NCBI GenBank assembly: GCA_019115125.1
Contig: DXEG01000037.1
Coordinates: 124,001 to 188,000, forward strand
DNA length: 64,000 nt
Direction of reading: 5' to 3'
Source: Candidatus Blautia faecipullorum
GTDB taxonomy: Bacteria; Bacillota; Clostridia; Lachnospirales; Lachnospiraceae
The notes under the pieces were generated by a model, which saw only the letters and a list, made by a program, of their open reading frames with translations, had not been told where the DNA came from and made no database searches. Numbering within the stretch: position 1 is the first letter of the stretch; each line of letters starts with the position of its first letter. A program made the position numbers and the translations under genes. This document shows, one piece after another, positions 43,887-52,393 of the stretch.

Positions 43887-46040
43887 ATGGATATTATTCT
43901 GGAAATCACAAAGGAGCTGTCAGCAGAGCGCTGGCAGGTGGAGGCTGCGGTAAAGCTCATCGATGAGGGATGTACGATTCCCTTCATTTCCCGCTACCGT
44001 AAGGAGGCCACCGGCTCTCTCAACGACGAGCAGCTTCGTTCTCTTCATGAACGGCTCCTTTATCTCAGAAATCTGGAGGAAAAAAAGACACAGGTTCTCA
44101 GCAGCATTGAGGAGCAGGGAAAGCTTACGCCGGAGCTGAAAAAGCAGATCCTGGACGCGCGGACTCTGGTGGCCGTGGAGGATCTGTACCGTCCCTACAG
44201 GCCCAAGCGCCGTACCCGGGCTACCATAGCCAAAGAAAAGGGGCTGGATCCTCTGGCGGGTATTCTGATGCTCCAGATGACGAAGAAATCACCTGAGGAG
44301 GAGGCGAAAGCCTTCCTGTCGGAGGAAAAGGGCGTGGAGACCATAGAGGACGCCCTGAACGGCGCCAGGGATATTCTTGCGGAGTATATCTCCGACGAGG
44401 CGGAGTACAGAACCTATATCCGTAAGCTGACAGCCTCCAAAGGAACTGTAGCGTCCGCGGCCAAAAAGCCGGAGGAGTCTTCTGTATATGAGATGTATTA
44501 TGATTTTGAGGAGCCTGTGAAAAAGCTTGCAGGACATCGTGTGCTGGCGCTGAACCGCGGAGAAAAGGAAAAGCTCCTTACCGTGAAGATCAACGCTCCG
44601 GAGGAGGAGATCATCGGCTGGCTGTGCCGTCAGGTTATCAAAAAGGACAACCCAAATACCTCGCCTGTCCTGAGAGAGGTGGCGGAAGACAGCTACAAGC
44701 GGCTGATCGCTCCGGCCATTGAACGGGAGATCCGCAATGACCTCACAGAAAAGGCGGAGGACGGAGCCATCCGTGTATTTGGCAAAAATCTGCAGCAACT
44801 TCTGATGCAGCCGCCCATTGCCGGAAAAGTAGTGCTGGGGTGGGATCCGGCTTTTCGTACAGGCTGCAAGCTGGCCGTGGTGGACGCCACCGGGAAGGTT
44901 CTGGACACTACGGTGATCTATCCTACCGCGCCTACCTCTGAGGCAAAGATACGGGCGGCCAAGGATACGCTGAAAAAGCTGATCAAAAAGTACGGCATAT
45001 CCCTGATCTCTCTTGGAAACGGTACGGCCTCCAGAGAATCCGAGCAGATCATTGTGGAGCTTCTGAAGGAAATCCCGGAGAAGGTATCCTATGTGATCAC
45101 CAATGAGGCGGGAGCCTCCGTGTATTCTGCCAGCAAGCTGGCTACGGAGGAATTTCCCAATTTTGACGTGGGACAGAGAAGCGCGGCGTCCATAGCGAGA
45201 AGAGTCCAGGATCCGCTGGCGGAGCTGGTGAAGATCGATCCCAAGTCCATCGGCGTAGGCCAGTATCAGCACGATATGAACCAGAAGAAGCTGGGAGAGG
45301 CTCTGACAGGCGTTGTGGAGGACTGTGTAAACAAAGTAGGAGTGGATCTCAATACAGCGTCCGCCTCCCTTTTGGAATATATTTCCGGCATCAGCAAGAC
45401 TATCGCGAAAAATATTGTAGTCTACCGTGAGGAAAACGGCAGGTTTGAGAGCCGTCAGGAGCTTCTCAAGGTGGCGAAGCTGGGGCCGAAGGCTTTCCAG
45501 CAGTGCGCGGGATTTATGAGGATCACGGGAGGCAAAAATCCTCTGGATTCCACAAGCGTTCACCCGGAGACCTATGAGGCGGCCTCCTGTCTTCTGAAGA
45601 AGCTTGGCTTTACCACAGAGGATGTGGCTCAGAGGAAGCTTTCCGGCATTTCCAGACAGATAAAGAATTATAAAAAACTGGCGGAGGAGCTGGGAATCGG
45701 GGAGATCACCCTGAGAGATATTGTGAAGGAGCTGGAAAAACCGGCCCGGGATCCCAGGGACGAAATGCCGAAGCCTGTGCTCCGGACGGACGTGCTGGAT
45801 ATGAAGGATCTGAAGGAAGGAATGATCCTGAAGGGAACGGTCCGCAATGTGATCGACTTCGGAGCTTTTGTGGATATCGGCGTCCATCAGGACGGCCTTG
45901 TGCATATCTCCGAGCTCAGCGACAAATTTATCAAACATCCGCTGGAGGCGGTCAGCGTAGGGGATGTGGTGGACGTCCGGGTGCTGGGCGTGGATATGAA
46001 GAAAAAGAGGATCAGCCTTTCTATGAAAGGGATCAAATAA
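43887..46040 (+). CDS. tex: Tex family S1 RNA-binding protein
   Basis: 717-residue transcription accessory protein. Full Tex layout: N-terminal helical domain, YqgF/RNase H-like domain (GWDPAFRTGCKLAVVDATG), two helix-hairpin-helix motifs (GVDLNTASASLLEYISGIS; RFESRQELLKVAKLGPKAFQQCAGF) and the C-terminal S1 domain (GMILKGTVRNVIDFGAFVDIGVHQDGLVHISELSD). It binds RNA/DNA and affects transcription. AGGAGG before the ATG. A long minus-strand reading frame (44289-46193) is a shadow of this gene. Confidence 0.97.
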   Translation: MDIILEITKELSAERWQVEAAVKLIDEGCTIPFISRYRKEATGSLNDEQLRSLHERLLYLRNLEEKKTQVLSSIEEQGKLTPELKKQILDARTLVAVEDLYRPYRPKRRTRATIAKEKGLDPLAGILMLQMTKKSPEEEAKAFLSEEKGVETIEDALNGARDILAEYISDEAEYRTYIRKLTASKGTVASAAKKPEESSVYEMYYDFEEPVKKLAGHRVLALNRGEKEKLLTVKINAPEEEIIGWLCRQVIKKDNPNTSPVLREVAEDSYKRLIAPAIEREIRNDLTEKAEDGAIRVFGKNLQQLLMQPPIAGKVVLGWDPAFRTGCKLAVVDATGKVLDTTVIYPTAPTSEAKIRAAKDTLKKLIKKYGISLISLGNGTASRESEQIIVELLKEIPEKVSYVITNEAGASVYSASKLATEEFPNFDVGQRSAASIARRVQDPLAELVKIDPKSIGVGQYQHDMNQKKLGEALTGVVEDCVNKVGVDLNTASASLLEYISGISKTIAKNIVVYREENGRFESRQELLKVAKLGPKAFQQCAGFMRITGGKNPLDSTSVHPETYEAASCLLKKLGFTTEDVAQRKLSGISRQIKNYKKLAEELGIGEITLRDIVKELEKPARDPRDEMPKPVLRTDVLDMKDLKEGMILKGTVRNVIDFGAFVDIGVHQDGLVHISELSDKFIKHPLEAVSVGDVVDVRVLGVDMKKKRISLSMKGIK

Positions 46041-46121
46041 AAACGGATAAGAGAGAACGCAAAAAGCACAAATTATAAAAAACAGATAAGAAAAGCAGAT
46101 AAAAGAAAACAGGCAAAGAAA

Positions 46122-46158
46122 AAAGGACCGGGGCGCTGGAAACAGCGCGCGGTCCTTT
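46122..46158. terminator. Bidirectional terminator between tex and the minus-strand ABC operon
   Basis: AAAGGACCG (46122-46130) pairs with CGGTCCTTT (46150-46158) with an inner GCGCTG/CAGCGC helix (46133-46148). Plus strand goes on GGGTTTTTA, minus strand CTTTTTTCT. A second hairpin (46169-46201, GGGAAGAAGAT/ATCTTCTCCC) stands next to the ABC ATPase stop. Confidence 0.85.
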
Positions 46159-46222
46159 GGGTTTTTACGGGAAGAAGATATATGCGCATACATCTTCTCC
46201 CAGAAAGCTTTGTCTTGAAAAC

Positions 46223-47017
46223 TCAGCTCAGCAGAGCGGCGTCATTGGAGAATTCCTGACCGCTTGCCTTTTCAAACTGATCCAGAAGATTGCGGACAGT
46301 CAGTTTTTTCTTTTCCTCGCCTTCGATGTCCAGAATGATCCGGCCCTCCATCATCATGATCAGACGGTTGCCGTGTACAATGGCGTCGTGCATATTGTGA
46401 GTGATCATCAGGGTGGTAAGATGGTCGCGGTTTACGATTTTTTCCGTGATATCAAGAACCTTGGCTGCGGTCTTGGGATCCAGAGCCGCCGTATGTTCGT
46501 CCAGCAGCAGCAGCTTGGGCTTCTTCAGAGTCGCCATCAGAAGCGTCAGCGCCTGACGCTGGCCGCCGGAGAGAAGGCCCACCTTGGAGGTCAGACGGTC
46601 CTCAAGGCCAAGATCCAGGATCTTGAGCAGCTCTCTGTATTCCTCCCGCTCCTTCCGGGTGATCCCGGCCCGGAGGGAGCGGATCTTGCCCCTCCGTTTT
46701 GCCAGAGCAAGATTTTCCTCGATCTCCATAGTCGCGGCCGTTCCGGTCATGGGATCCTGGAATACCCGTCCGAGATAAGCGGCTCTTTTATGTTCGGAAA
46801 GCTTGGTGACGTCATTTCCGTCAATGATGATCTGCCCCTCGTCCACCAGCCAGGTTCCGGCTACCGCGTTCAGCATAGTAGATTTTCCGGCGCCGTTTCC
46901 GCCGATCACCGTGACAAAATCCCCCTCCTTCAGCGTCAGGGAAAGACCGTTCAGGGCAAGCTTCTCATTTATAGTTCCAGGGTTAAAGGTCTTATAGATG
47001 TTTTTCAGCTCAAGCAT
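46223..47017 (-). CDS. ABC transporter ATP-binding protein (PF04392-type importer)
   Basis: 264 residues. Walker A GGNGAGKST, signature LSGGQRQALT, Walker B KLLLLDEHTAALDP and His switch MITHNMHD. Energises the permease encoded 8 nt upstream (overlap 47010-47017) with the binding protein two genes away. The ATG at 47017 has GGGGAGG 8 nt upstream; longer forms are unlikely. This ABC set (ATPase, TrpY/LivH-like permease, PF04392 binding protein) resembles Trp/Tyr-type or uncharacterised importers. Confidence 0.92.
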   Translation of the reverse strand: MLELKNIYKTFNPGTINEKLALNGLSLTLKEGDFVTVIGGNGAGKSTMLNAVAGTWLVDEGQIIIDGNDVTKLSEHKRAAYLGRVFQDPMTGTAATMEIEENLALAKRRGKIRSLRAGITRKEREEYRELLKILDLGLEDRLTSKVGLLSGGQRQALTLLMATLKKPKLLLLDEHTAALDPKTAAKVLDITEKIVNRDHLTTLMITHNMHDAIVHGNRLIMMMEGRIILDIEGEEKKKLTVRNLLDQFEKASGQEFSNDAALLS

Positions 47018-47936
47018 TTGTGTTTCCTCCCCGTTTGATTGGTTTTGAGAAATATTTCGCTTTCCAGTACGGAACTGCAAGGAAGACAGCTACAACGACA
47101 GCGGACAGCATCTTGAGAAGGTCGGTGTCAATGCCCAGCCAGATCACAGTCTGAAGCACCAGATAGTAAAGGATGGAGCCGATCACTACGCTGACCAGAC
47201 GGAGGGCAAAATTGCGGAAGATGCGGCTGAAAACAGCCTCTCCGATGATTACCGCGGCAAGGCCGATGACAATCGCCCCGCGCCCCATGTTGACGTCCGC
47301 GAAGCCCTGATACTGGGCCAGGAGGGCGCTGGAAAGAGCTACAAGTCCGTTGGAAAGCATCAGCCCCAGAACCTTGCTCACGTCTGTATTGATGCCCTGA
47401 GCCCGGGACATGTGGGGATTGCAGCCGGTGGACCGCAGAGAGCAGCCCAGCTCTGTGCCGAAAAACCAGTAAAGAAGAGCGATCAGCACAACGATAAAAA
47501 TCGCTACGATCAGAATGGTATTCTGATAAAAAGGAACGTCCTTAATATAGCGCAGTGAAACAAGAAGGTCATATTTATTTACATTGACAGCCTGATTTGC
47601 TTTTCCCATGATCTTCAGATTGACAGAGTAAAGGGAAAGCTGCGTCAGAATTCCGGCCAGGATCGCCGGGATTCCCATGACTGTGTGAAAAATTCCTGTG
47701 GCAAGTCCGGCCAGCATACCTGCGCCGGTGGCTGCCAGCATGGATATCCATATATTGTGGCCGCTCATCAGCATCATGATACAGACGGCGCCTCCGGTAC
47801 ACATGGTTCCGTCTACGGTGAGATCGGCAATATCCAGGATCCGGAAGGTAAGATAAACGCCGATAGCCATAATGCCCCAGATCAGACCCTGGGCAGCGGC
47901 TCCCGGCAGCGCGTTTACTAAGCTCATAATTTCCAT
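47010..47936 (-). CDS. ABC transporter permease (LivH/TrpY type)
   Basis: 308 residues with about eight membrane segments. MEIMSLVNALPGAAAQGLIWGIMAIGVYLTFRILDIADLT is typical of the branched-chain-type permease family, as is RSTGCNPHMSRAQGI. Start at 47936 with AGGAGG 8 nt upstream. It overlaps the ATPase gene and forms the membrane part of the importer with two copies per complex. Substrate unresolved: small organic such as tryptophan or tyrosine, or a nucleoside-like molecule. Confidence 0.9.
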   Translation of the reverse strand: MEIMSLVNALPGAAAQGLIWGIMAIGVYLTFRILDIADLTVDGTMCTGGAVCIMMLMSGHNIWISMLAATGAGMLAGLATGIFHTVMGIPAILAGILTQLSLYSVNLKIMGKANQAVNVNKYDLLVSLRYIKDVPFYQNTILIVAIFIVVLIALLYWFFGTELGCSLRSTGCNPHMSRAQGINTDVSKVLGLMLSNGLVALSSALLAQYQGFADVNMGRGAIVIGLAAVIIGEAVFSRIFRNFALRLVSVVIGSILYYLVLQTVIWLGIDTDLLKMLSAVVVAVFLAVPYWKAKYFSKPIKRGGNTNA

Positions 47937-47963
47937 GGGGATGTCCTCCTGAATGAACACAGA

Positions 47964-48092
47964 CAGCGAGAAAGGATAATCCTTTCCCGCTGAGAGTGGA
48001 CATATATATTTTTGTATGGTAATCATCGCGCCGAAAACGGCGGCTTATTCTGATCAGCTCCGGCAGTTTTCACGTAAGGGAACGCTGCCGGA
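47964..48092 (-). terminator. Two intercistronic stem-loops between binding protein and permease
   Basis: TCCGGCAG (48059-48066) with CTGCCGGA (48085-48092), and CAGCG-GAAAGGA (47964-47976) with TCCTTTC-CGCTG (47980-47992). They sit downstream of the binding-protein gene on the minus strand and lack long T-runs, so they probably stabilise or partly end the binding-protein RNA. Confidence 0.6.
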
Positions 48093-48100
48093 CCGTCTTT

Positions 48101-49228
48101 TTATTCTTCAGCAGCCTCTTCTTCTGCCGCGGTATCGTCGGCAGCTTCTGCTTCATCGGCAGCTTCTGCTTCATCGGCAGCCTCGTCTGTTTCAGCAGCT
48201 TCCTCTGTTCCATCCTCTTCCGCGTCTTCTGCTGCGGCCTCTTCCTCGCCGTCTTCAGCAGCCTCCGCGTCCTCGCCGATAGCTACATAGTCGTCCGGAA
48301 TCTCAATTCCAAGTTCCTCGCAAAGCTCTGCGTTATACTTTTTGGTAAAGCTCGGAGCGTATTCCACAGGCATTTCGGAAATATCCTCGCCGTCCTGAAG
48401 AATGCGGGCAGCCATTTCTCCAGTGGCAACGCCGAGATCATAGTAGCTGATAGAGAGTGTGGCAACGCCGCAGCCTCCGCAGATTCCTTCCTCACCGGCA
48501 ATGATCGGAACGCCTGCCGGAGCGCAGATATTATTGATGATCTCTGTATTGGAAGCCGCGGTATTATCGGTAGGAACATAAATCACGTCACATTCAGAGG
48601 ACGCGGTGGTGGCAACGGAGGAAAGATCGTTGGAATCTGAGAACGCATAATATTCGCAGGTATATCCCATTTCCTCAAGAGCCGCCTTCACGGTATCCAC
48701 CTGATACTGGGAGTTGGCTTCCGCGGAGCAGTAGAGAAGTCCTATGTTTTCAGCGTCCGGAAACAGCTCGTTGAGCATAGCCGCCTGCTGATCCAGTGGA
48801 GCGAGGTCGGAGGTACCGGAGATATTGCCCCCTACGGTGCCGTCAAAATCATCAAGATCCAGGGCTACGCCGTATTCTGTTACACAGGTTCCAAGAATCG
48901 GAATGTCGCTGGTTCCCGCCGCTGCTGCCTGGAGCGCCGCGGTGGCGTTGGCCAGGATCAGATCCACATCGTCAGCCACAAAGTCGTTGATGATCGTAGA
49001 GCAGGTATTGGAATCTCCCTGGGCGTTCTGCTCGTCAAATGTAACCTTGTCGCCCAAAGCCTCTGTAAGCGCGTCCTTAAATCCCTGAGTGGCGGCGTCC
49101 AGCGCTACATGCTGTACAAGCTGGCAGATGCCGACTGTGTATGTATCGTCTGCGGCGTAAACGCTGACTCCGCTTAATCCTGCAGCCATGGAAGCGGATA
49201 AGGCCACTGCTAAAATTTGCTTTTTCAT
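48101..49228 (-). CDS. PF04392-type ABC substrate-binding protein with an acidic tail
   Basis: 375 residues. Signal peptide MKKQILAVALSASMAAGLSG...VYA/AD without lipobox. Body: TYTVGICQLVQHVALDAATQG, IPILGTCVTEYGVALDL, GNISGTSDLAPLDQQ, LLYCSAEANSQYQ, IYVPTDNTAASN, PIIAGEEGICGGCGVATLSI and YDLGVATGEMAA, typical of the ABC_sub_bind family. Beyond IPDDYVAIG there are about 57 residues rich in Glu/Asp/Ala with no Lys or Arg, made partly by two exact 18-bp repeats at 48141-48176 (repeat DEAEAA). AGGAGG lies 8 nt before ATG 49228. Binds an unknown ligand. Confidence 0.9.
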   Translation of the reverse strand: MKKQILAVALSASMAAGLSGVSVYAADDTYTVGICQLVQHVALDAATQGFKDALTEALGDKVTFDEQNAQGDSNTCSTIINDFVADDVDLILANATAALQAAAAGTSDIPILGTCVTEYGVALDLDDFDGTVGGNISGTSDLAPLDQQAAMLNELFPDAENIGLLYCSAEANSQYQVDTVKAALEEMGYTCEYYAFSDSNDLSSVATTASSECDVIYVPTDNTAASNTEIINNICAPAGVPIIAGEEGICGGCGVATLSISYYDLGVATGEMAARILQDGEDISEMPVEYAPSFTKKYNAELCEELGIEIPDDYVAIGEDAEAAEDGEEEAAAEDAEEDGTEEAAETDEAADEAEAADEAEAADDTAAEEEAAEE

Positions 49229-49297
49229 GTTGAAATCCTCCTCTTTATATCTCGTTCTTATGTAATATTCAGCATAAGAATTCTCTCTGATTTTTGT

Positions 49298-49326
49298 AGT
49301 ATAACGCTTTAAAGCCCAAAAGTCAA
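49298..49326 (-). promoter_or_regulatory. Promoter of the minus-strand ABC operon
   Basis: Read on the minus strand: TTGACT, 17 bp, TATACT (49326 to 49298). It lies about 70 bp before the binding-protein ATG. Confidence 0.75.
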
Positions 49327-49400
49327 GGCGTAAAAAAATAATAATAGGTATACAAAAAAAATTAGCGCTGCTCAAAAATAGTAAGAATTTTCTAATTATA

Positions 49401-49429
49401 TTGACAATTTATGCTGTTTTCGGTATGAT
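49401..49429 (+). promoter_or_regulatory. Promoter of the BMP-family ABC operon
   Basis: TTGACA (49401-49406), 17 bp, TATGAT (49424-49429). Divergent from the promoter at 49298-49326 with about 75 bp between the -35 boxes. Confidence 0.8.
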
Positions 49430-49532
49430 AAAGGTACTTACAGAGAGGCGTAACGCGGCGGGTGTTGGGCCTCTTTTGTTTCATTATCCTAATGACTTTG
49501 CATTAAGACAAGAGAAGAAGGAGGAATCAGGA

Positions 49533-50711
49533 ATGAAAAAATTATTAGCAATCGGACTTGCGGCAGCGATGGCTGTGTCCATGACAGCCCCTGTATACGC
49601 GTCCGAAGGAGAAGGCGTTGCCAAGGAGGATCTGAAGATCGGAATCATCTATATCGGTGATGAGAACGAGGGATACAGCGCGGCCCACATGGCAGGTATT
49701 GACGAGATGGTGGAGAACCTGGGACTGGATGAATCACAGGTGATCGAGAAAACTCTGATCGGCGAGAACGAGGCCTGCTACGACGCAGCCTGCGACCTGG
49801 CTGACCAGGGAGCCCAGATCGTATTCGCCAACAGCTTCGGTCATGAGACCTATGTTCTGCAGGCGGCGGGAGAATATCCGGACGTGCAGTTCTGCCATGC
49901 CACAGGAACCCAGGCGGCGGCCAGCGGACTGTCCAATATGCACAACTATTTTACGAATATCTATGAATCCCGTTATGTTTCCGGCGTGGTAGCGGGAATG
50001 AAGCTCAGCGAGATGATCGAGGACGGAACGATCACAGAGGATGAAGCCAAGATCGGTTATGTAGGCGCTTATCCTTATGCAGAGGTTATTTCCGGATACA
50101 CCTCCTTCTACCTGGGCGCCAAGAGCGTATGCCCGTCCGTAACCATGGAAGTAAAATACACCAACAGCTGGGCAAGCTTTGACCTGGAAAAAGAATGTGC
50201 GGACGCTCTGATCTCCGACGGCTGCGTACTGATCAGCCAGCACGCGGATACTACCGGAGCTCCTACGGCATGTGAAGCGGCCGGCGTTCCCTGCGTTGGA
50301 TACAACATTGACATGATCTCTGTTGCTCCGAACACAGCTCTTACCTCCGCGTCTATCGACTGGGGCGTATACTACACCTACGCGGTACAGTGCATGATCG
50401 ACGGAACAGCCATCGATACAGACTGGTGCAGAGGCTTCGCGGAAGGCGCCAACAAACTGACCGCTCTCAACGAGGACGTTGTAGCGGAAGGCACGGCGGA
50501 GAAGGTTCAGGAAGTTGAGGACGCTATCATCGACGGTTCTCTTCATGTATTTGACACTTCCACATTTACCGTTGACGGTGAAGAGGTTACTACATATGAG
50601 AAGGACGGAACAGAATATATCTCTGACGGTTATTTCCATGAGTCAGAATTTGCTTCCGCCCCGGCATTTGATCTTGCCATTGACGGAATTACATCTATTG
50701 TAGAAGAATAA
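49533..50711 (+). CDS. BMP-family ABC substrate-binding protein (nucleoside type)
   Basis: 392 residues. Signal peptide MKKLLAIGLAAAMAVSMTA...VYA/SE lacking a lipobox, unlike usual BMP (Med/TmpC) lipoproteins. Family features: LKIGIIYIGDENEGYSAAHMAGI, VFANSFGHE, FCHATGTQAA, NYFTNIYESRYVSGVVAGM, KIGYVGAYPYAEVISGYTSFYLGAKSVCP, VLISQHADTTGAPTAC. Delivers purine or pyrimidine nucleosides to the ABC parts encoded downstream. Start fixed by AAGGAGG at 49518-49524. A terminator-like hairpin separates it from the ATPase gene. Confidence 0.92.
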   Translation: MKKLLAIGLAAAMAVSMTAPVYASEGEGVAKEDLKIGIIYIGDENEGYSAAHMAGIDEMVENLGLDESQVIEKTLIGENEACYDAACDLADQGAQIVFANSFGHETYVLQAAGEYPDVQFCHATGTQAAASGLSNMHNYFTNIYESRYVSGVVAGMKLSEMIEDGTITEDEAKIGYVGAYPYAEVISGYTSFYLGAKSVCPSVTMEVKYTNSWASFDLEKECADALISDGCVLISQHADTTGAPTACEAAGVPCVGYNIDMISVAPNTALTSASIDWGVYYTYAVQCMIDGTAIDTDWCRGFAEGANKLTALNEDVVAEGTAEKVQEVEDAIIDGSLHVFDTSTFTVDGEEVTTYEKDGTEYISDGYFHESEFASAPAFDLAIDGITSIVEE

Positions 50712-50723
50712 GCGTAAAAACAG

Positions 50724-50752
50724 CGGAGCTGCTTGCCAGCAGCTCCGTTTTT
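50724..50752 (+). terminator. Terminator-like stem-loop between BMP and ATPase genes
   Basis: CGGAGCTGCT (50724-50733) and AGCAGCTCCG (50738-50747) with loop TGCC and TTTTT behind: a strong intrinsic terminator, so the downstream genes need readthrough or another promoter. Confidence 0.85.
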
Positions 50753-50759
50753 CTGATAA

Positions 50760-50837
50760 AATTCAAATATCAGAGGATTTCCCGTAAGGAAAGCTTTTGA
50801 TATTTGAATTCTATCACAATTTTGATATATGAATTCT
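50760..50837 (+). repeat. Inverted and direct repeats before the nucleoside ABC ATPase
   Basis: AATTCAAATATCA (50760-50772) is the exact inverted copy of TGATATTTGAATT (50798-50810). An 18-bp direct repeat is TTTTGATATTTGAATTCT (50795-50812) and TTTTGATATATGAATTCT (50820-50837), 25 bp apart. They lie between the terminator at 50724 and the ATPase start and could be operator sites for a regulator of the permease genes. Confidence 0.65.
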
Positions 50838-50860
50838 GTGAAATAAAGGAGGGAATGGAA

Positions 50861-52393
50861 GTGGGAGACAATTATGCTCTTGAACTGCGGCAGATTACAA
50901 AAAGCTTCGGCTCTGTTCTGGCCAACGATCATGTGGATCTCACTCTGAAAAAATCAGAGATCCTTGCAATTCTGGGAGAGAACGGAAGCGGTAAGACTAC
51001 GCTGATGAATATGATCTACGGAATTTATTACCCGGATTCCGGTCAGATCCTGGTGGACGGCAAAGAAGTAACCATCCGTTCGCCGAAAGACTCATTTGAG
51101 CTCGGGATCGGTATGGTGCATCAGCATTTTAAGCTGGTGGACGTGCTGACGGCGGCGGAAAATATTATTCTCGGCCTGCCGGGAAAGAAAATGCTGAACA
51201 TGAAGAAGGTGACGGAGGAGATCCAGGTTCTTCTGGATAAATATGGATTTGATTTTGATCCGTCTGAGAAAATTTATCAGATGTCCGTTTCCCAGAAGCA
51301 GACGGTAGAGATCGTAAAAATGCTTTACAGAGGCGCCCGTATCCTGATCCTGGACGAGCCTACGGCAGTACTGACTCCCCAGGAGGCGGACCGGCTCTTT
51401 GAGATTCTCCGCAATATGAAAAAAGACGGATGCTCCATTATCATTATCACCCATAAGCTTCAGGAGGTGCTGGCGCTTTCTGACAGAGTCGCTATCCTGA
51501 GAAAGGGGCGGTACATAGACACGGTAGAAACCGCGGAAGCGGACGTGCAGAGCCTTTCAGAGATGATGGTGGGGGCGAAGGTGGATCTGGATATCGACCG
51601 CCCCGCGCCGGAAAACATGAAAAAACGTCTGGAGATCCAGGGACTGACCTGCCGGGATAAGGAAGGCGTCAAAACTCTTGACGACGTGGATGTAGAGGTG
51701 AACAGCGGCGAGATCCTGGGTATCGCGGGTATTTCCGGAAGCGGACAGAAGGAGCTTCTGGAAGCTGTGGCCGGTCTCCAGGCCTCTGAAAGCGGTAAGA
51801 TTCTGTTTTATGATAATGACGGCAGTACGAAGGATCTTGCGAAAATGAACTCCGTGGAGATTCAGGAGCTGGGCGTCAGCCTTGCCTTTGTGCCTGAGGA
51901 CCGTATCGGTATGGGACTCGTGGGCGACATGGATATGACAGACAATATGATGCTGAGAAGCTATCATGAGGGCAGGGGAGCTCTTCTTGACAGAAAAGCC
52001 CCAAGAAAGCTGGCCGCGGAGATCAAGGATCAGCTTGAGATCATGACGCCCAGTATTTCCGCTCCCGTGCGTCAGATGTCGGGAGGAAATGTGCAGAAGG
52101 TTCTGGTCGGAAGGGAGATCGCCCAGAACCCGAAGGTACTGATGGTGGCCTATCCCACCAGAGGAATTGATATCAATTCCTCACACACCATCTACCGCCT
52201 GCTGAACGAGCAGAAAAAGAACGGCGTCGCTGTGATCTGCGTGATCGAGGACCTGGATGTGTTGCTTGCCCTCTGCGACCGTATCGCGGTGCTCTGCGGC
52301 GGCAGGGTCAGCGGCGTGGTGGACGGACGAACCGCTACAAAAGAAGAAATCGGACTTCTTATGACGAAACATAAAAAAGGAGGGGAACAGTAA
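50861..52393 (+). CDS. ABC transporter ATP-binding protein, two ATPase domains (nucleoside type)
   Basis: 510-residue protein with two fused ABC domains, as in NupA/YufO and RbsA. First: GENGSGKTTLMNM, SVSQKQTVEIVKM, ILILDEPTAVLTP. Second: GISGSGQKELLEAVAG, MSGGNVQKVLVGRE, MVAYPTRGIDIN. The start is GTG 50861, 8 nt after AGGAGG; the ATG 50855 lies 2 nt after it. The stop TAA overlaps the next ATG (TAATG). Confidence 0.93.
   Translation: MGDNYALELRQITKSFGSVLANDHVDLTLKKSEILAILGENGSGKTTLMNMIYGIYYPDSGQILVDGKEVTIRSPKDSFELGIGMVHQHFKLVDVLTAAENIILGLPGKKMLNMKKVTEEIQVLLDKYGFDFDPSEKIYQMSVSQKQTVEIVKMLYRGARILILDEPTAVLTPQEADRLFEILRNMKKDGCSIIIITHKLQEVLALSDRVAILRKGRYIDTVETAEADVQSLSEMMVGAKVDLDIDRPAPENMKKRLEIQGLTCRDKEGVKTLDDVDVEVNSGEILGIAGISGSGQKELLEAVAGLQASESGKILFYDNDGSTKDLAKMNSVEIQELGVSLAFVPEDRIGMGLVGDMDMTDNMMLRSYHEGRGALLDRKAPRKLAAEIKDQLEIMTPSISAPVRQMSGGNVQKVLVGREIAQNPKVLMVAYPTRGIDINSSHTIYRLLNEQKKNGVAVICVIEDLDVLLALCDRIAVLCGGRVSGVVDGRTATKEEIGLLMTKHKKGGEQ

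Noticed and set aside
44289-46193. Long minus-strand reading frame of 634 codons opposite tex
   Set aside because: It has no family features, is rich in His/Arg/Leu as reverse-strand shadows are, and lies within tex, whose motifs are certain.
48141-48176. Two exact 18-bp repeats as a start of a CRISPR-like array
   Set aside because: The copies are tandem without spacers and encode a repeated acidic tail.
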